Origin: Odiellus spinosus
Lineage: Eukaryota; Arthropoda; Arachnida; Opiliones; Phalangiidae
Assembly (NCBI GenBank): GCA_963920705.1
Contig: CAWUCO010000197.1
Location: 159,317 to 223,316 of the forward strand
Length of the DNA stretch: 64,000 nucleotides
Reading direction: 5' to 3'
Shown: positions 9,050-20,739 of the stretch, one piece after another
How positions within the stretch are numbered: the first letter of the stretch is position 1
How the letters are laid out: each line of letters opens with the position of its first letter
Translations under genes and position numbers: made by a program
Notes under the pieces: model-generated
The model's input: the letters and a program-made list of their open reading frames with translations, nothing else
Told to the model about the DNA's origin: nothing
Databases searched by the model: none

Positions 9050-11730
9050 ACCAAAATTTGGTCTTTCAAGTGGTCTTAATTTTGTCTAAATCGCTTAAAA
9101 TTCAAAAGTTTTGTGTCCATTTGAATCCAATAATCTTGGATTTTTAAGCGTTTTTGCTTAATTTTAACCAATTTTATATTTGTCACAATTTTGCAATTTA
9201 GACAAAACCAAAGTCATTCGAAAGAGCAATTAATGGACAGTCTAAATAATAAGAGTTTTCAAAAATCCGTTGAAAAACATGGAAAATATGGACAATTCAA
9301 AAAACATCTAATATCAAAAAGCGAATTTTGAAAATCTGAAATTTGACTATTTTGATATTGTATGATTTCTTGAATTGGCCATATTTTTCTGGTTTTTCAA
9401 CGGATTTTCCAAAAATATTGTTTTTTAGATAGACCAAAATTTGGTCTTTCGAGTGGTCTTAATTTTGTCTAAATCGCTTAAAATTCAAAAGTTTTGTGTC
9501 CATTTGAATCCAATAATCTTGGATTTTTAAGCGTTTTTGCTTAATTTTAACCAATTTTATATTTGTCACAATTTTGCAATTTAGACAAAACCAAAGTCAT
9601 TCGAAAGAGCAATTAATGGACAGTCTAAATAATAAGAGTTTTCAAAAATCCGTTGAAAAACAAGAAAAATATGGCCAATTCAAGAAATCATAGAATATCA
9701 AAATAGTCAAATATCAGATTTTCAAAATTCGCTTTTTGATATTAGATGTTTTTTGAATTGTCCATATTTTCTGTTTTTCAACGGATTTTCCAAAACTATT
9801 GTTTTTTAGATAGACCAATATTTGCTCTTTCGAGTGGTCTTAATTTTCTCTAAATCGCTTAAAAATCAAAAGTTTTGTGTCCATTTGAATAAAATAATCT
9901 TGGATTTTTAAGCGTTTTTGCTTTATTTTAACCAATTTTATATTTGTCACAATTTTGCAATTTAGACAAAACCAAAGTCATTCGAAAGAGCAATTAATGG
10001 ACAGTTTAAATAATAAGAGTTTTCAAAAATCCGTTGAAAAACATGGAAAATATGGACAATTCAAAAAACATCTAATATCAAAAAGCGAATTTTGAAAATC
10101 TGAAATTTGACTATTTTGATATTGTATGATTTCTTGAATTGGCCATATTTTTCTTGTTTTTCAACGGATTTTCCAAAACTATTGTTTTTTAGATAGACCA
10201 AAATTTGGTCTTTCGAGTGGTCTTAATTTTGTCTAAATCGCTTAAAATTCAAAAGTTTTGTGTCCATTTGAATCCAATAATCTTGGATTTTTAAGCGTTT
10301 TTGCTTAATTTTAACCAATTTTATATTTGTCACAATTTTGCAATTTAGACAAAACCAAAGTCATTCGAAAGAGCAATTAATGGACAGTCTAAATAATAAG
10401 AGTTTTCAAAAATCCGTTGAAAAACAAGAAAAATATGGCCAATTCAAGAAATCATAGAATATCAAAATAGTCAAATTTCAGATTTTAAAAATTCGCTTTT
10501 TGATATTAGATGTTTTTTGAATTGTCCATATTTTCCATGTTTTTCAACGGATTTTTGAAAACTCTTATTATTTAAACTGTCCATTAATTGCTCTTTCGAA
10601 TGACTTTGGTTTTGTCTAAATTGCAAAATTGTGACAAATATAAAATTGGTTAAAATTAAGCAAAAACGCTTAAAAATCCAAGATTATTGGATTCAAATGG
10701 ACACAAAACTTTTGATTTTTAAGCGATTTAGACAAAATTAAGACCACTCGAAAGAGCAAATATTGGTCTATCTAAAAAACAAGAGTTTTGGAAAATCCGT
10801 TGAAAAACATGGAAAATATGGACAATTCAAAATACATCTAATATCAAAAAGCGAATTTTGAAAATCTGAAATTTGACTATTTTGATATTCTATGATTTCT
10901 TGAATTGGCCATATTTTTCTTGTTTTTCAACGGATTTTTGAAAACTCTTATTATTTAGACATTCCATTAATTGCTCTTTCGAATGACTTTGGTTTTGTCT
11001 AAATTGCAAAATTGTGACAAATATAAAATTGGTTAAAATTAAGCAAAAACGCTTAAAAATCCAAGATTATTGGATTCAAATGGACACAAAACTTTTGAAT
11101 TTTAAGCGATTTAGACAAAATTAAGACCTCTCGAAAGACCAAATTTTGGTCTATCTAAAAAACAATAGTTTTGGAAAATCCGTTGAAAAACAAGAAAAAT
11201 ATGGCCAATTCAAGAAATCATACAATATCAAAATAGTCAAATTTCAGATTTTCAAAATTCGCTTTTTGATATTAGATGTTTTTTGAATTGTCCATATTTT
11301 CCATGTTTTTCAACGGATTTTCCAAAACTCTTGTTTTTTAGATAGACCAATATTTGCTCTTTCGAGTGGTCTTAATTTTGTCTAAATCGCTTAAAATTCA
11401 AAAGTTTTGTGTCCATTTGAATCCAATAATCTTGGATTTTTAAGCGTTTTTGCTTAATTTTAACCAATTTTATATTTGTCACAATTTTGCAATTTAGACA
11501 AAACCAAAGTCATTCGAAAGAGCAATTAATGGACAGTCTAAATAATAAGAGTTTTCAAAAATCCGTTGAAAAACAAGAAAAATATGGCCAATTCAAGAAA
11601 TCATAGAATATCAAAATAGTCAAATTTCAGATTTTCAAAATTCGCTTTTTGATATTAGATGTTTTTTGAATTGTCCATATTTTCTGTTTTTCAACGGATT
11701 TTCCAAAACTCTTGTTTTTTAGATAGACCA
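9050..11730. repeat. Left arm of composite palindrome (about 2.7 kb)
   Basis: Pairs with 14976-18425. Mirror tracers: TTTGAATAAAATAATC (9891) with GATTATTTTATTC (17582); GCTTTATTTT (9924) with AAAATAAAGC (17549); TTTTCTCTAAATC (about 9848) with GATTTAGAGAAAA (about 17625); CAAAAATATTG (9415) with CAATATTTTTG (18060); GACATTCC (10958-10965) with GGAATGTC (15742-15749); AGACCTCTCG (11129) with CGAGAGGTCT (15578). Left 10180-10945 matches two right segments. Direction is F to about 10550, R to about 11185, then F. Confidence 0.82.
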
Positions 11731-14700
11731 ATATTTGCTTTTTCGAGTGGTCTTAATTTTCTCTAAATCGCTTAAAAATCAAAAGTTTTGTGTCCATTTG
11801 AATCCAATAATCTTGGGTTTTTAAGCGTTTTTGCTTTATTTTAACCAATTTTATATTTGTCACAATTTTGCAATTTAGACAAAACCAAAGTCATTCGAAA
11901 GAGCAATTAATGGACAGTTTAAATAATAAGAGTTTTCAAAAATCCGTTGAAAAACATGGAAAATATGGACAATTCAAAAAACATCTAATATCAAAAAGCG
12001 AATTTTGAAAATCTGAAATTTGACTATTTTGATATTGTATGATTTCTTGAATTGGCCATATTTTTCTTGTTTTTCAACGGATTTTCCAAAACTATTGTTT
12101 TTTAGATAGACCAAAATTTGGTCTTTCGAGTGGTCTTAATTTTGTCTAAATCGCTTAAAATTCAAAAGTTTTGTGTCCATTTGAATCCAATAATCTTGGA
12201 TTTTTAAGCGTTTTTGCTTAATTTTAACCAATTTTATATTTGTCACAATTTTGCAATTTAGACAAAACCAAAGTCATTCGAAAGAGCAATTAATGGACAG
12301 TCTAAATAATAAGAGTTTTCAAAAATCCGTTGAAAAACAAGAAAAATATGGCCAATTCAAGAAATCATAGAATATCAAAATAGTCAAATTTCAGATTTTC
12401 AAAATTCGCTTTTTGATATTAGATGTTTTTTGAATTGTCCATATTTTCTATGTTTTTCAACGGATTTTCCAAAACTATTGTTTTTTAGATAGACCAATAT
12501 TTGCTCTTTCGAGTGGTCTTAATTTTCTCTAAATCGCTTAAAAATCAAAAGTTTTGTGTCCATTTGAATCCAATAATCTTGGATTTTTAAGCGTTTTTGC
12601 TATATTTTAACCAATTTTATATTTGTCACAATTTTGCAATTTAGACAAAACCAAAGTCATTCGAAAGAGCAATTAATGGACAGTTTAAATAATAAGAGTT
12701 TTCAAAAATCCGTTGAAAAACATGGAAAATATGTACAATTCAAAAAACATCTAATATCAAAAAGCGAATTTTGAAAATCTGAAATTTGACTATTTTGATA
12801 TTGTATGATTTCTTGAATTGGCCATATTTTTCTTGTTTTTCAACGGATTTTCCAAAACTATTGTTTTTTAGATAGACCAAAATTTGGTCTTTCGAGTGGT
12901 CTTAATTTTGTCTAAATCGCTTAAAATTCAAAAGTTTTGTGTCCATTTGAATCCAATAATCTTGGATTTTTAAGCGTTTTTGCTTAATTTTAACCAATTT
13001 TATATTTGTCACAATTTTGCAATTTAGACAAAACCAAAGTCATTCGAAAAAGCAATTAATGGACAGTCTAAATAACAAGAGTTTTGGAAAATCCGTTGAA
13101 AAACATGGAAAATATGGACAATTCAAAAAACATCTAATATCAAAAAGCGAATTTTGAAAATCTGAAATTTGACTATTTTGATATTGTATGATTTCTAGAA
13201 TTGGCCATATTTTTCTTGTTTTTCAACGGATTTTTGAAAACTCTTATTATTTAGACTTTCCATTAATTGCTCTTTCGAATGACTTTGGTTTTGTCTAAAT
13301 TGCAAAATTGTGACAAATATAAAATTGGTTAAAATTAAGCAAAAACGCTTAAAAATCCAAGATTATTGGATTCAAATGGACACAAAACTTTTGAATTTTA
13401 AACAATTTAGACAAAATTAAGACCACTCGAAAGACCAAATTTTGGTCTATCTAAAAAACAATAGTTTTCAAAAATCCGTTGAAAAACAAGAAAAATATGG
13501 CCAATTCAAGAAATCATACAATATCAAAATAGTCAAATTTCAGATTTTCAAAATTCGCTTTTTGATATTAGATGTTTTTTGAATTGTCCATATTTTCCAT
13601 GTTTTTCAACGGATTTTCCAAAACTCTTGTTTTTTAGATAGACCAATATTTGCTCTTTCGAGTGGTCTTAATTTTGTCTAAATCGCTTAAAATTCAAAAG
13701 TTTTATGTCCATTTGAATCCAATAATCTTGGATTTTTAAGCGTTTTTGCTTAATTTTAACCAATTTTATATTTGTCACAATTTTGCAATTTAGACAAAAC
13801 CAAAGTCATTCGAAAGAGCAATTAATGGACAGTCTAAATAATAAGAGTTTTCAAAAATCCGTTGAAAAACAAGAGAAATATGGCCAATTCAAGAAATCAT
13901 ACAATATCAAAATAGTCAAATTTCAGATTTTCAAAATTCGCTTTTTGATATTAGATGTTTTTTGAATTCTCCATATTTTCCATGTTTTTCAACGGATTTT
14001 CCAAAACTCTTGTTTTTTAGATAGACCAATATTTGCTCTTTCGAGTGGTCTTAATTTTGTCTAAATCGCTTAAAAATCAAAAGTTTTGTGTCCATTTGAA
14101 TCCAATAATCTTGGATTTTTAAGCGTTTTTGCTTAATTTTAACCAATTTTATATTTGTCACAATTTTGCAATTTAGACAAAACCAAAGTCATTCGAAAGA
14201 GCAATTAATGGACAGTTTAAATAATAAGAGTTTTCAAAAATCCGTTGAAAAACATGGAAAATATGGACAATTCAAAAAACATCTAATATCAAAAAGCGAA
14301 TTTTGAAAATCTGAAATTTAACTATTTTGATATTGTATGATTTCTTGAATTGGCCATATTTTTCTTGTTTTTCAACGGATTTTCCAAAACTATTGTTTTT
14401 TAGATAGACCAAAATTTGGTCTTTCGAGTGGTCTTAATTTTGTCTAAATCGCTTAAAATTCAAGTGTTTTGTGTCCATTTGAATCCAATAATCTTGGATT
14501 TTTAAGCGTTTTTGCTTAATTTTAACCAATTTTATATTTGTCACAATTTTGCAATTTAGACAAAACCAAAGTCATTCGAAAAAGCAATTAATGGACAGTC
14601 TAAATAACAAGAGTTTTGGAAAATCCGTTGAAAAACATGGAAATTATGGACAATTCAAAAAACATCTAATATCAAAAAGCGAATTTTGAAAATCTGAAAT

Positions 14701-14975
14701 ATGACTATTTTGATATTCTATGATTTCTTGAATTGGCCATATTTTTCTTGTTTTTCAACGGATTTTTGAAAACTCTTATTATTTAGACTGTCCATTAATT
14801 GCTCTTTCGAATGACTTTGGTTTTGTCTAAATTGCAAAATTGTGACAAATATAAAAATGGTTAAAATTAAGCAAAAACGCTTAAAAATCCAAGATTATTG
14901 GATTCAAATGGACACAAAACTTTTGATTTTTAAGCGATTTAGACAAAATTAAGACCACTCGAAAGACCAAATTTT
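11731..14975. repeat. Spacer of composite palindrome
   Basis: Satellite monomers, mainly F to about 13075, R to about 13465, F to about 14610, then R. Dyad A is inverted alone near 11950-12080, 12715-12850 and 14240-14385. Two unusual junctions (about 13070 and 14602) join H2 directly to H1 as CTAAATAACAAGAG; both carry CGAAAAAGC upstream and are 1532 bp apart, so they are copies of one event. Confidence 0.8.
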
Positions 14976-17900
14976 GGTCTATCTAAAAAACAAGAGTTTT
15001 GGAAAATCCGTTGAAAAACATGGAAAATATGGACAATTCAAAAAACATCTAATATCAAAAAGCGAATTTTGAAAATCTGAAATTTGACTATTTTGATATT
15101 CTATGATTTCTTGAATTGGCCATATTTTTCTTGTTTTTCAACGGATTTTTGAAAACTCTTATTATTTAGACTGTCCATTAATTGCTCTTTCGAATGACTT
15201 TGGTTTTGTCTAAATTGCAAAATTGTGACAAATATAAAATTGGTTAAAATTAAGCAAAAACGCTTAAAAATCCAAGATTATTGGATTCAAATGGACACAA
15301 AACTTTTGAATTTTAAGCGATTTAGACAAAATTAAGACCACTCGAAAGAGCAAATATTGGTCTATCTAAAAAACAAGAGTTTTGGAAAATCCGTTGAAAA
15401 ACATGGAAAATATGGACAATTCAAAAAACATCTAATATCAAAAAGCGAATTTTGAAAATCTGAAATTTGACTATTTTGATATTGTATGATTTCTTGAATT
15501 GGCCATATTTTTCTTGTTTTTCAACGGATTTTCCAAAACTATTGTTTTTTAGATAGACCAAAATTTGGTCTTTCGAGAGGTCTTAATTTTGTCTAAATCG
15601 CTTAAAATTCAAAAGTTTTGTGTCCATTTGAATCCAATAATCTTGGATTTTTAAGCGTTTTTGCTTAATTTTAACCAATTTTATATTTGTCACAATTTTG
15701 CAATTTAGACAAAACCAAAGTCATTCGAAAGAGCAATTAATGGAATGTCTAAATAATAAGAGTTTTCAAAAATCCGTTGAAAAACAAGAAAAATATGGCC
15801 AATTCAAGAAATCATAGAATATCAAAATAGTCAAATTTCAGATTTTCAAAATTCGCTTTTTGATATTAGATGTTTTTTGAATTGTCCATATTTTCCATGT
15901 TTTTCAACGGATTTTCCAAAACTCTTGTTTTTTAGATAGACCAATATTTGCTCTTTCGAGTGGTCTTAATTTTGTCTAAATCGCTTAAAAATCAAAAGTT
16001 TTGTGTCCATTTGAATCCAATAATCTTGGATTTTTAAGCGTTTTTGCTTAATTTTAACCAATTTTATATTTGTCACAATTTTGCAATTTAGACAAAACCA
16101 AAGTCATTCGAAAGAGCAATTAATGGACAGTTTAAATAATAAGAGTTTTCAAAAATCCGTTGAAAAACATGGAAAATATGGACAATTCAAAAAACATCTA
16201 ATATCAAAAAGCGAATTTTTAAAATCTGAAATTTGACTATTTTGATATTCTATGATTTCTTGAATTGGCCATATTTTTCTTGTTTTTCAACGGATTTTTG
16301 AAAACTCTTATTATTTAGACTGTCCATTAATTGCTCTTTCGAATGACTTTGGTTTTGTCTAAATTGCAAAATTGTGACAAATATAAAATTGGTTAAAATT
16401 AAGCAAAAACGCTTAAAAATCCAAGATTATTGGATTCAAATGGACACAAAACTTTTGAATTTTAAGCGATTTAGACAAAATTAAGACCACTCGAAATATC
16501 AAATTTTGGTCTATCTAAAAAACAATAGTTTTCAAAAATCCGTTGAAAAACAAGAAAAATATGGCCAATTCAAGAAATCATACAATATCAAAATAGTCAA
16601 ATTTCAGATTTTCAAAATTCGCTTTTTGATATTAGATGTTTTTTGAATTGTCCATATTTTCTATGTTTTTCAACGGATTTTCCAAAACTCTTGTTTTTTA
16701 GATAGACCAATATTTGCTCTTTCGAGTGGTCTTAATTTTGTCTAAATCGCTTAAAAATCAAAAGTTTTGTGTCCATTTGAATCCAATAATCTTGGATTTT
16801 TAAGCGTTTTTGCTTAATTTTAACCAATTTTATATTTGTCACAATTTTGCAATTTAGACAAAACCAAAGTCATTCGAAAGAGCAATTAATGGACAGTTTA
16901 AATAATAAGAGTTTTCAAAAATCCGTTGAAAAACATGGAAAATATGGACAATTCAAAAAACATCTAATATCAAAAAGCGAATTTTTAAAATCTGAAATTT
17001 GACTATTTTGATATTCTATGATTTCTTGAATTGGCCATATTTTTCTTGTTTTTCAACGGATTTTTGAAAACTCTTATTATTTAGACTGTCCATTAATTGC
17101 TCTTTCGAATGACTTTGGTTTTGTCTAAATTGCAAAATTGTGACAAATATAAAATTGGTTAAAATTAAGCAAAAACGCTTAAAAATCCAAGATTATTGGA
17201 TTCAAATGGACACAAAACTTTTGAATTTTAAGCGATTTAGACAAAATTAAGACCACTCGAAAGACCAAATTTTGGTCTATCTAAAAAACAATAGTTTTGG
17301 AAAATCCGTTGAAAAACAAGAAAAATATGGCCAATTCAAGAAATCATACAATATCAAAATAGTCAAATTTCAGATTTTCAAAATTCGCTTTTTGATATTA
17401 GATGTTTTTTGAATTGTCCATATTTTCCATGTTTTTCAACGGATTTTTGAAAACTCTTATTATTTAAACTGTCCATTAATTGCTCTTTCGAATGACTTTG
17501 GTTTTGTCTAAATTGCAAAATTGTGACAAATATAAAATTGGTTAAAATAAAGCAAAAACGCTTAAAAATCCAAGATTATTTTATTCAAATGGACACAAAA
17601 CTTTTGATTTTTAAGCGATTTAGAGAAAATTAAGACCACTCGAAAGAGCAAATATTGGTCTATCTAAAAAACAATAGTTTTGGAAAATCCGTTGAAAAAC
17701 ATAGAAAATATGGACAATTCAAAAAACATCTAATATCAAAAAGCGAATTTTGAAAATCTGATATTTGACTATTTTGATATTCTATGATTTCTTGAATTGG
17801 CCATATTTTTCTTGTTTTTCAACGGATTTTTGAAAACTCTTATTATTTAGACTGTCCATTAATTGCTCTTTCGAATGACTTTGGTTTTGTCTAAATTGCA

Positions 17901-18425
17901 AAATTGTGACAAATATAAAATTGGTTAAAATTAAGCAAAAACGCTTAAAAATCCAAGATTATTGGATTCAAATGGACACAAAACTTTTGAATTTTAAGCG
18001 ATTTAGACAAAATTAAGACCACTCGAAAGACCAAATTTTTGTCTATCTAAAAAACAATATTTTTGGAAAATCCGTTGAAAAACAAGAAAAATATGGCCAA
18101 TTCAAGAAATCATACAATATCAAAATAGTCAAATTTCAGATTTTCAAAATTCGCTTTTTGATATTAGATGTTTTTTGAATTGTCCATATTTTCCATGTTT
18201 TTCAACGGATTTTTGAAAACTCTTATTATTTAGACTGTCCATTAATTTCTCTTTCGAATGACTTTGGTTTTGTCTAAATTGCAAAATTGTGACAAATATA
18301 AAATTGGTTAAAATTAAGCAAAAACGCTTAAAAATCCAAGATTATTGGATTCAAATGGACACAAAACTTTTGAATTTTAAGCGATTTAGACAAAATTAAG
18401 ACCACTCGAAATATCAAATTTTGGT
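14976..18425. repeat. Right arm of composite palindrome with an extra dimer
   Basis: The mirror sum is 26707 for 14976-16527 and 27473-27475 for 16528-18425. The step of 766 means that 15762-16527 and 16528-17293 are both inverted copies of 10180-10945: the right arm has gained one two-monomer tandem duplication. A 2-bp deletion (TTTTCTG for TTTTCTATG) in the left arm at about 9768 accounts for the further shift of 2. Edges were found by eye and may be off by tens of bases. Confidence 0.78.
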
Positions 18426-20739
18426 CTATCTAAAAAACAATAGTTTTCAAAAATCCGTTGAAAAACAAGAAAAATATGGCCAATTCAAGAAATCATACAA
18501 TATCAAAATAGTCAAATTTCAGATTTTCAAAATTCGCTTTTTGATATTAGATGTTTTTTGAATTGTCCATATTTTCTATGTTTTTCAACGGATTTTCCAA
18601 AACTCTTGTTTTTTAGATAGACCAATATTTGCTCTTTCGAGTGGTCTTAATTTTGTCTAAATCGCTTAAAAATCAAAAGTTTTGTGTCCATTTGAATCCA
18701 ATAATCTTGGATTTTTAAGCGTTTTTGCTTAATTTTAACCAATTTTATATTTGTCACAATTTTGCAATTTAGACAAAACCAAAGTCATTCGAAAGAGCAA
18801 TTAATGGACAGTCTAAATAATAAGAGTTTTCAAAAATCCGTTGAAAAACAAGAAAAATATGGCCAATTCAAGAAATCATACAATATCAAAATAGTCAAAT
18901 TTCAGATTTTCAAAATTCGCTTTTTGATATTAGATGTTTTTTGAATTGTCCATATTTTCCATGTTTTTCAACGGATTTTCCAAAACTCTTGTATTTTAGA
19001 TAGACCAAAATTTGGTGTTTCGAGTGGTCTTAATTTTGTCTAAATCGCTTAAAAATCAAAAGTTTTGTGTCCATTTGAATCCAATAATCTTGGATTTTTA
19101 AGCGTTTTTGCTTTATTTTAACCAATTTTATATTTGTCACAATTTTGCAATTTAGACAAAACCAAAGTCATTCGAAAGAGCAATTAATGGACAGTTTAAA
19201 TAATAAGAGTTTTCAAAAATCCGTTGAAAAACATGGAAAATATGGACAATTCAAAAAACATCTAATATCAAAAAGCGAATTTTGAAAATCTGAAATTTGA
19301 CTATTTTGATATTGTATGATTTCTTGAATTGGCCATATTTTTCTTGTTTTTCAACGGATTTTCCAAAACTATTGTTTTTTAGATAGACCAAAATTTGGTC
19401 TTTCGAGTGGTCTTAATTTTGTCTAAATCGCTTAAAATTCAAAAGTTTTGTGTCCATTTGAATCCAATAATCTTGGATTTTTAAGCGTTTTTGCTTAATT
19501 TTAACCAATTTTATATTTGTCACAATTTTGCAATTTAGACAAAACCAAAGTCATTCGAAAGAGCAATTAATGGACAGTCTAAATAATAAGAGTTTTCAAA
19601 AATCAGTTGAAAAACAAGAAAAATATGGCCAATTCAAGAAATCATAGAATATCAAAATAGTCAAATTTCAGATTTTAAAAATTCGCTTTTTGATATTAGA
19701 TGTTTTTTGAATTGTCCATATTTTCCATGTTTTTCAACGGATTTTTGAAAACTCTTATTATTTAAACTGTCCATTAATTGCTCTTTCGAATGACTTTGGT
19801 TTTGTCTAAATTGCAAAATTGTGACAAATATAAAATTGGTTAAAATTAAGCAAAAACGCTTAAAAATCCAAGATTATTGGATTCAAATGGACACAAAACT
19901 TTTGATTTTTAAGCGATTTAGACAAAATTAAGACCACTCGAAAGAGCAAATATTGGTCTATCTAAAAAACAAGAGTTTTGGAAAATCCGTTGAAAAACAT
20001 GGAAAATATGGACAATTCAAAAAACATCTAATATCAAAAAGCGAATTTTGAAAATCTGAAATTTGACTATTTTGATATTCTATGATTTCTTAAATTGGCC
20101 ATATTTTTCTTGTTTTTCAACGGATTTTTGAAAACTCTTATTATTTAGACTGTCCATTAATTGCTCTTTCGAATGACTTTGGTTTTGTCTAAATTGCAAA
20201 ATTGTGACAAATATAAAAATGGTTAAAATTAAGCAAAAACGCTTAAAAATCCAAGATTATTGGATTCAAATGGACACAAAACTTTTGATTTTTAAGCGAT
20301 TTAGACAAAATTAAGACCACTCGAAAGATAAAATTTTGGTCTATCTAAAAAACAAGAGTTTTGGAAAATCCGTTGAAAAACATGGAAAATATGGACAATT
20401 CAAAAAACATCTAATATCAAAAAGCGAATTTTGAAAATCTGAAATTTGACTATTTTGATATTCTATGATTTCTTGAATTGGCCATATTTTTCTTGTTTTT
20501 CAACGGATTTTTGAAAACTCTTATTATTTAGACTGTCCATTAATTGCTCTTTCGAATGACTTTGGTTTTGTCTAAATTGCAAAATTGTGACAAATATAAA
20601 ATTGGTTAAAATTAAGCAAAAACGCTTAAAAATCCAAGATTATTGGATTCAAATGGACACAAAACTTTTGAATTTAAAGCGATTTAGACAAAATTAAGAC
20701 CACTCGAAAGACCAAATTTTGGTCTATCTAAAAAACAAT
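18426..20739. repeat. Satellite block between palindromes
   Basis: F to about 19745 with dyad A inverted alone near 19225-19365, then R to about 20750. The variant CGAAATATCAAATTTT near 18410 repeats that near 16495, five monomers earlier, which marks a direct duplication reaching into this block. The variant ATAAAAATGG at about 20215 repeats one at about 14853, 5362 bp (14 monomers) earlier. Confidence 0.75.

Noticed and set aside
13783-13965. A recurrent 60-codon reading frame on either strand (about 20 copies, such as 13783-13965, 18762-18944, 23741-23923 and 47352-47534)
   Set aside because: Most copies open with TTG, not ATG, and run through H2 into dyad A. The frame exists only where CATAGAAT has become CATACAAT or similar, removing a TAG stop, so it tracks a neutral satellite variant. 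Most monomers lack it, no recognisable domain is present, and its similarity between copies is simply repeat similarity.
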